From the NCBI GenBank assembly GCA_963814905.1, contig CAWFEM010000003.1:1-64000 (forward strand): DNA of 64,000 nt, given 5' to 3'. Shown one piece after another: positions 62,638 to 64,000 of this stretch; the first letter of the stretch is position 1; every line of letters begins with the position of its first letter. Under the pieces are notes generated by a model that did no database searches, was not told the DNA's origin, and saw only the letters and a program-made list of their open reading frames with translations. Source of the DNA: DASWJZ01 sp963814905. Lineage in GTDB: Bacteria; Pseudomonadota; Alphaproteobacteria; Rhizobiales; Afifellaceae. The position numbers were made by a program, and so were the translations under genes.

Positions 62638-63428
62638 TGCGCCGCTTCTCCGCCTTCAATCTCATCTCCATCACGCTCGGCTTCGCGTTCCTCTATCTGC
62701 CGATCGTGCTGCTCGTCATCTACTCCTTCAACGCATCGCGGCTCGTCACGGTGTGGGGCGGCTTCTCGACCAAGTGGTACGTGTCGCTGATCCACAACCA
62801 GTCGATCATCGACGCCGCCTGGGTGACGCTGCGCGTCGGCCTGCTTTCCGCGACGATCGCGACCGTGCTCGGAACCATGGCGGCCGTGGCCCTGGTCCGA
62901 CGCGGGCGCTTCTTCGGGCGGACGCTCTTCACCGGCATGGTGATGGCGCCGCTTGTCATGCCGGACGTGATAACCGGGCTCTCGCTCCTTCTGCTCTTCG
63001 TGGCGATCGGATTCGACCGCGGCCTGTGGACGGTCACGCTCGCCCATATCAGCTTCTCGATGTGCTTCGTTGCGGTCGTCGTGCAGTCGCGGCTCGTCTC
63101 CTTCGACATGAGCCTTGAGGAAGCCGCGCTCGATCTCGGCGCGCCGCCGATGAAGGCGTTCTTCCTGGTGACGCTGCCGGTCATCTTCCCGGCGGTGGCC
63201 GCGGGCTGGATGCTCGCCTTCACCCTGTCGCTCGACGATCTCGTGATCGCGAGCTTTACCACGGGGCCGGGCGCGACCACGCTGCCGATGAAGATCTACA
63301 GCCAGGTCCGGCTTGGCGTGACACCAGAGATCAACGCCGTCTGCACGATCCTGATCGGCCTGGTGACGCTCGGGGTGTCGCTTGCGACGCTTGCGTCGCG
63401 GGCGCGCGCGCTGCAGCCGAAGACCTGA
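62637..63428 (+). CDS. potI: Polyamine ABC transporter permease
   Basis: This 263-residue protein has six transmembrane helices with the EAA loop EAALDLGAPPMKAFFLVTLPVIFPA. ATG 62637 overlaps the potH stop by one base (TGATG), giving tight coupling. It completes the potFGHI set. Confidence 0.94.
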   Translation: MRRFSAFNLISITLGFAFLYLPIVLLVIYSFNASRLVTVWGGFSTKWYVSLIHNQSIIDAAWVTLRVGLLSATIATVLGTMAAVALVRRGRFFGRTLFTGMVMAPLVMPDVITGLSLLLLFVAIGFDRGLWTVTLAHISFSMCFVAVVVQSRLVSFDMSLEEAALDLGAPPMKAFFLVTLPVIFPAVAAGWMLAFTLSLDDLVIASFTTGPGATTLPMKIYSQVRLGVTPEINAVCTILIGLVTLGVSLATLASRARALQPKT

Positions 63429-63440
63429 TTCACCACGCGC

Positions 63441-64000
63441 TTAGTTGGCGAGCGCCTGACGCTGCACGATCGGCTCGGAAAGCGTGCCTTCGATGGTGAA
63501 GGGCGCCGCGGCACCGGCCACGTCACCCGGCGCGCCCGGCTCAAGCGTGCCGCTCAACCGGACGGCGCCGCTGACAAGGTTCACCCATCCGCGCGCCGAA
63601 GCGGCATAGGAGTCGGTGACGATCCGTGCATCATCCAACGTCCCGATCCCGCCCGCGATCGAAAGCGCGGCGGCGGCGGTCTGGACCGGCGTCGGCGCGA
63701 GACCGTCCGTCGCCGGCGGCGCCGTGCCGCCAGCCGCGGCATCTTCCGCGGCCACCATTTCCGGCAGGCCGAAAAGCGGTATCCGTCCGTCGATGACCTT
63801 GAAGGAGGCGGTACCCGCGAGCGCGTTCACGACCGATCCGAGATCACCGCCCGTCGCGGTCAGATCGACGGCGATGGAAGCGACCCCCGAGACATTCGGC
63901 AGCGACAGGATGGGGGCTGCCGCGGCGAGGCTGATGTCGGTGGCGCGAAGCTGCGCCATCACCTCGGCCTTCCTCGAACCGGAACCGGTTGAAACGGCTG
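63441..64000 (-). CDS. AsmA-family protein, C-terminal part (cut by window end)
   Basis: The frame is open from the window edge to its stop at 63441, giving at least 186 residues. The text FKVIDGRIPLFGLPEM, a Gly/Ala-rich linker, then GGIGTLDDARIVTDSYAASARGWVNLVSGAVRLSGTLEP matches the C-terminal domain of AsmA-like proteins. These are bridge-like envelope proteins linked to lipid transport. The N-terminal part lies beyond the window, so the total length cannot be given. Confidence 0.8.
   Translation of the reverse strand, partial: AVSTGSGSRKAEVMAQLRATDISLAAAAPILSLPNVSGVASIAVDLTATGGDLGSVVNALAGTASFKVIDGRIPLFGLPEMVAAEDAAAGGTAPPATDGLAPTPVQTAAAALSIAGGIGTLDDARIVTDSYAASARGWVNLVSGAVRLSGTLEPGAPGDVAGAAAPFTIEGTLSEPIVQRQALAN

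Noticed and set aside
1..64000. CRISPR arrays, rRNA and tRNA genes
   Set aside because: No regularly spaced repeats and no recognisable rRNA or tRNA text were found by reading both strands; a covariance-model search would be decisive.

Overview
The window looks like a high-GC chromosomal stretch of an alphaproteobacterium, most likely order Hyphomicrobiales. The grounds are the protein styles (soeABC, BKACE, puu/pot, ScfR-aceA), dense c-di-GMP signalling, and a palindromic intergenic element at 21422-21512 of a type I associate with rhizobia. No rRNA, tRNA or CRISPR array was seen. The genus cannot be fixed from sequence reading alone.

Layout. 1-3990 is mobile-element debris. It holds a decayed IS110 transposase, a phage/satellite-type primase-polymerase plus SF3 helicase split by a frameshift, and two conspicuous inverted-repeat structures that could be replication or control sites. 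3995-9782 is a LysR regulator divergent from a small ORF and soeABC (cytoplasmic molybdopterin sulfite dehydrogenase). 9842-10918 is ddl. 11118-18908 is an LPS-core region (glycosyltransferase, GT9 heptosyltransferase, gmhA-hldE-hldD) interrupted by a LacI/Gfo-Idh sugar module with three matching operators. 19057-21400 carries a flavin monooxygenase and a RidA protein. 21512-31718 is a catabolic locus: two SMP-30 lactonases, BKACE, 3-hydroxyacid dehydrogenase, SDR, an ABC sugar importer with a fused double permease, and a divergent GntR regulator. 32245-41752 is a signalling island: a giant hybrid kinase with a cysteine-less LOV-like domain, a lone receiver, a kinase with a degenerate receiver and a GGDEF-like tail, a triple receiver, and a receiver-EAL protein. 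42288-44956 holds folP-folK, pterin carbinolamine dehydratase and a HAD phosphatase. 44953-47382 is a GGDEF-EAL protein. 47670-50358 is puuA-puuB (putrescine catabolism). 50413-54084 is a TetR-controlled MFP/ABC-2 exporter, followed by an MFS pump (54238-55983). 56212-59344 is aceA (isocitrate lyase) with a small partner gene and a divergent ScfR-type regulator. 59408-63428 is a potFGHI-type polyamine importer, which fits functionally with puuAB. The window ends inside an AsmA-like gene.

Five otherwise well-conserved genes (primase-helicase, lacI, monooxygenase, first SMP-30, HAD phosphatase) are each broken by one extra base. This is either a sequencing artefact or real gene decay. The strongest candidates for something new are the 32-41 kb signalling island, the BKACE/SMP-30/dehydrogenase sugar-acid locus, and the nested palindrome beside the primase-helicase.
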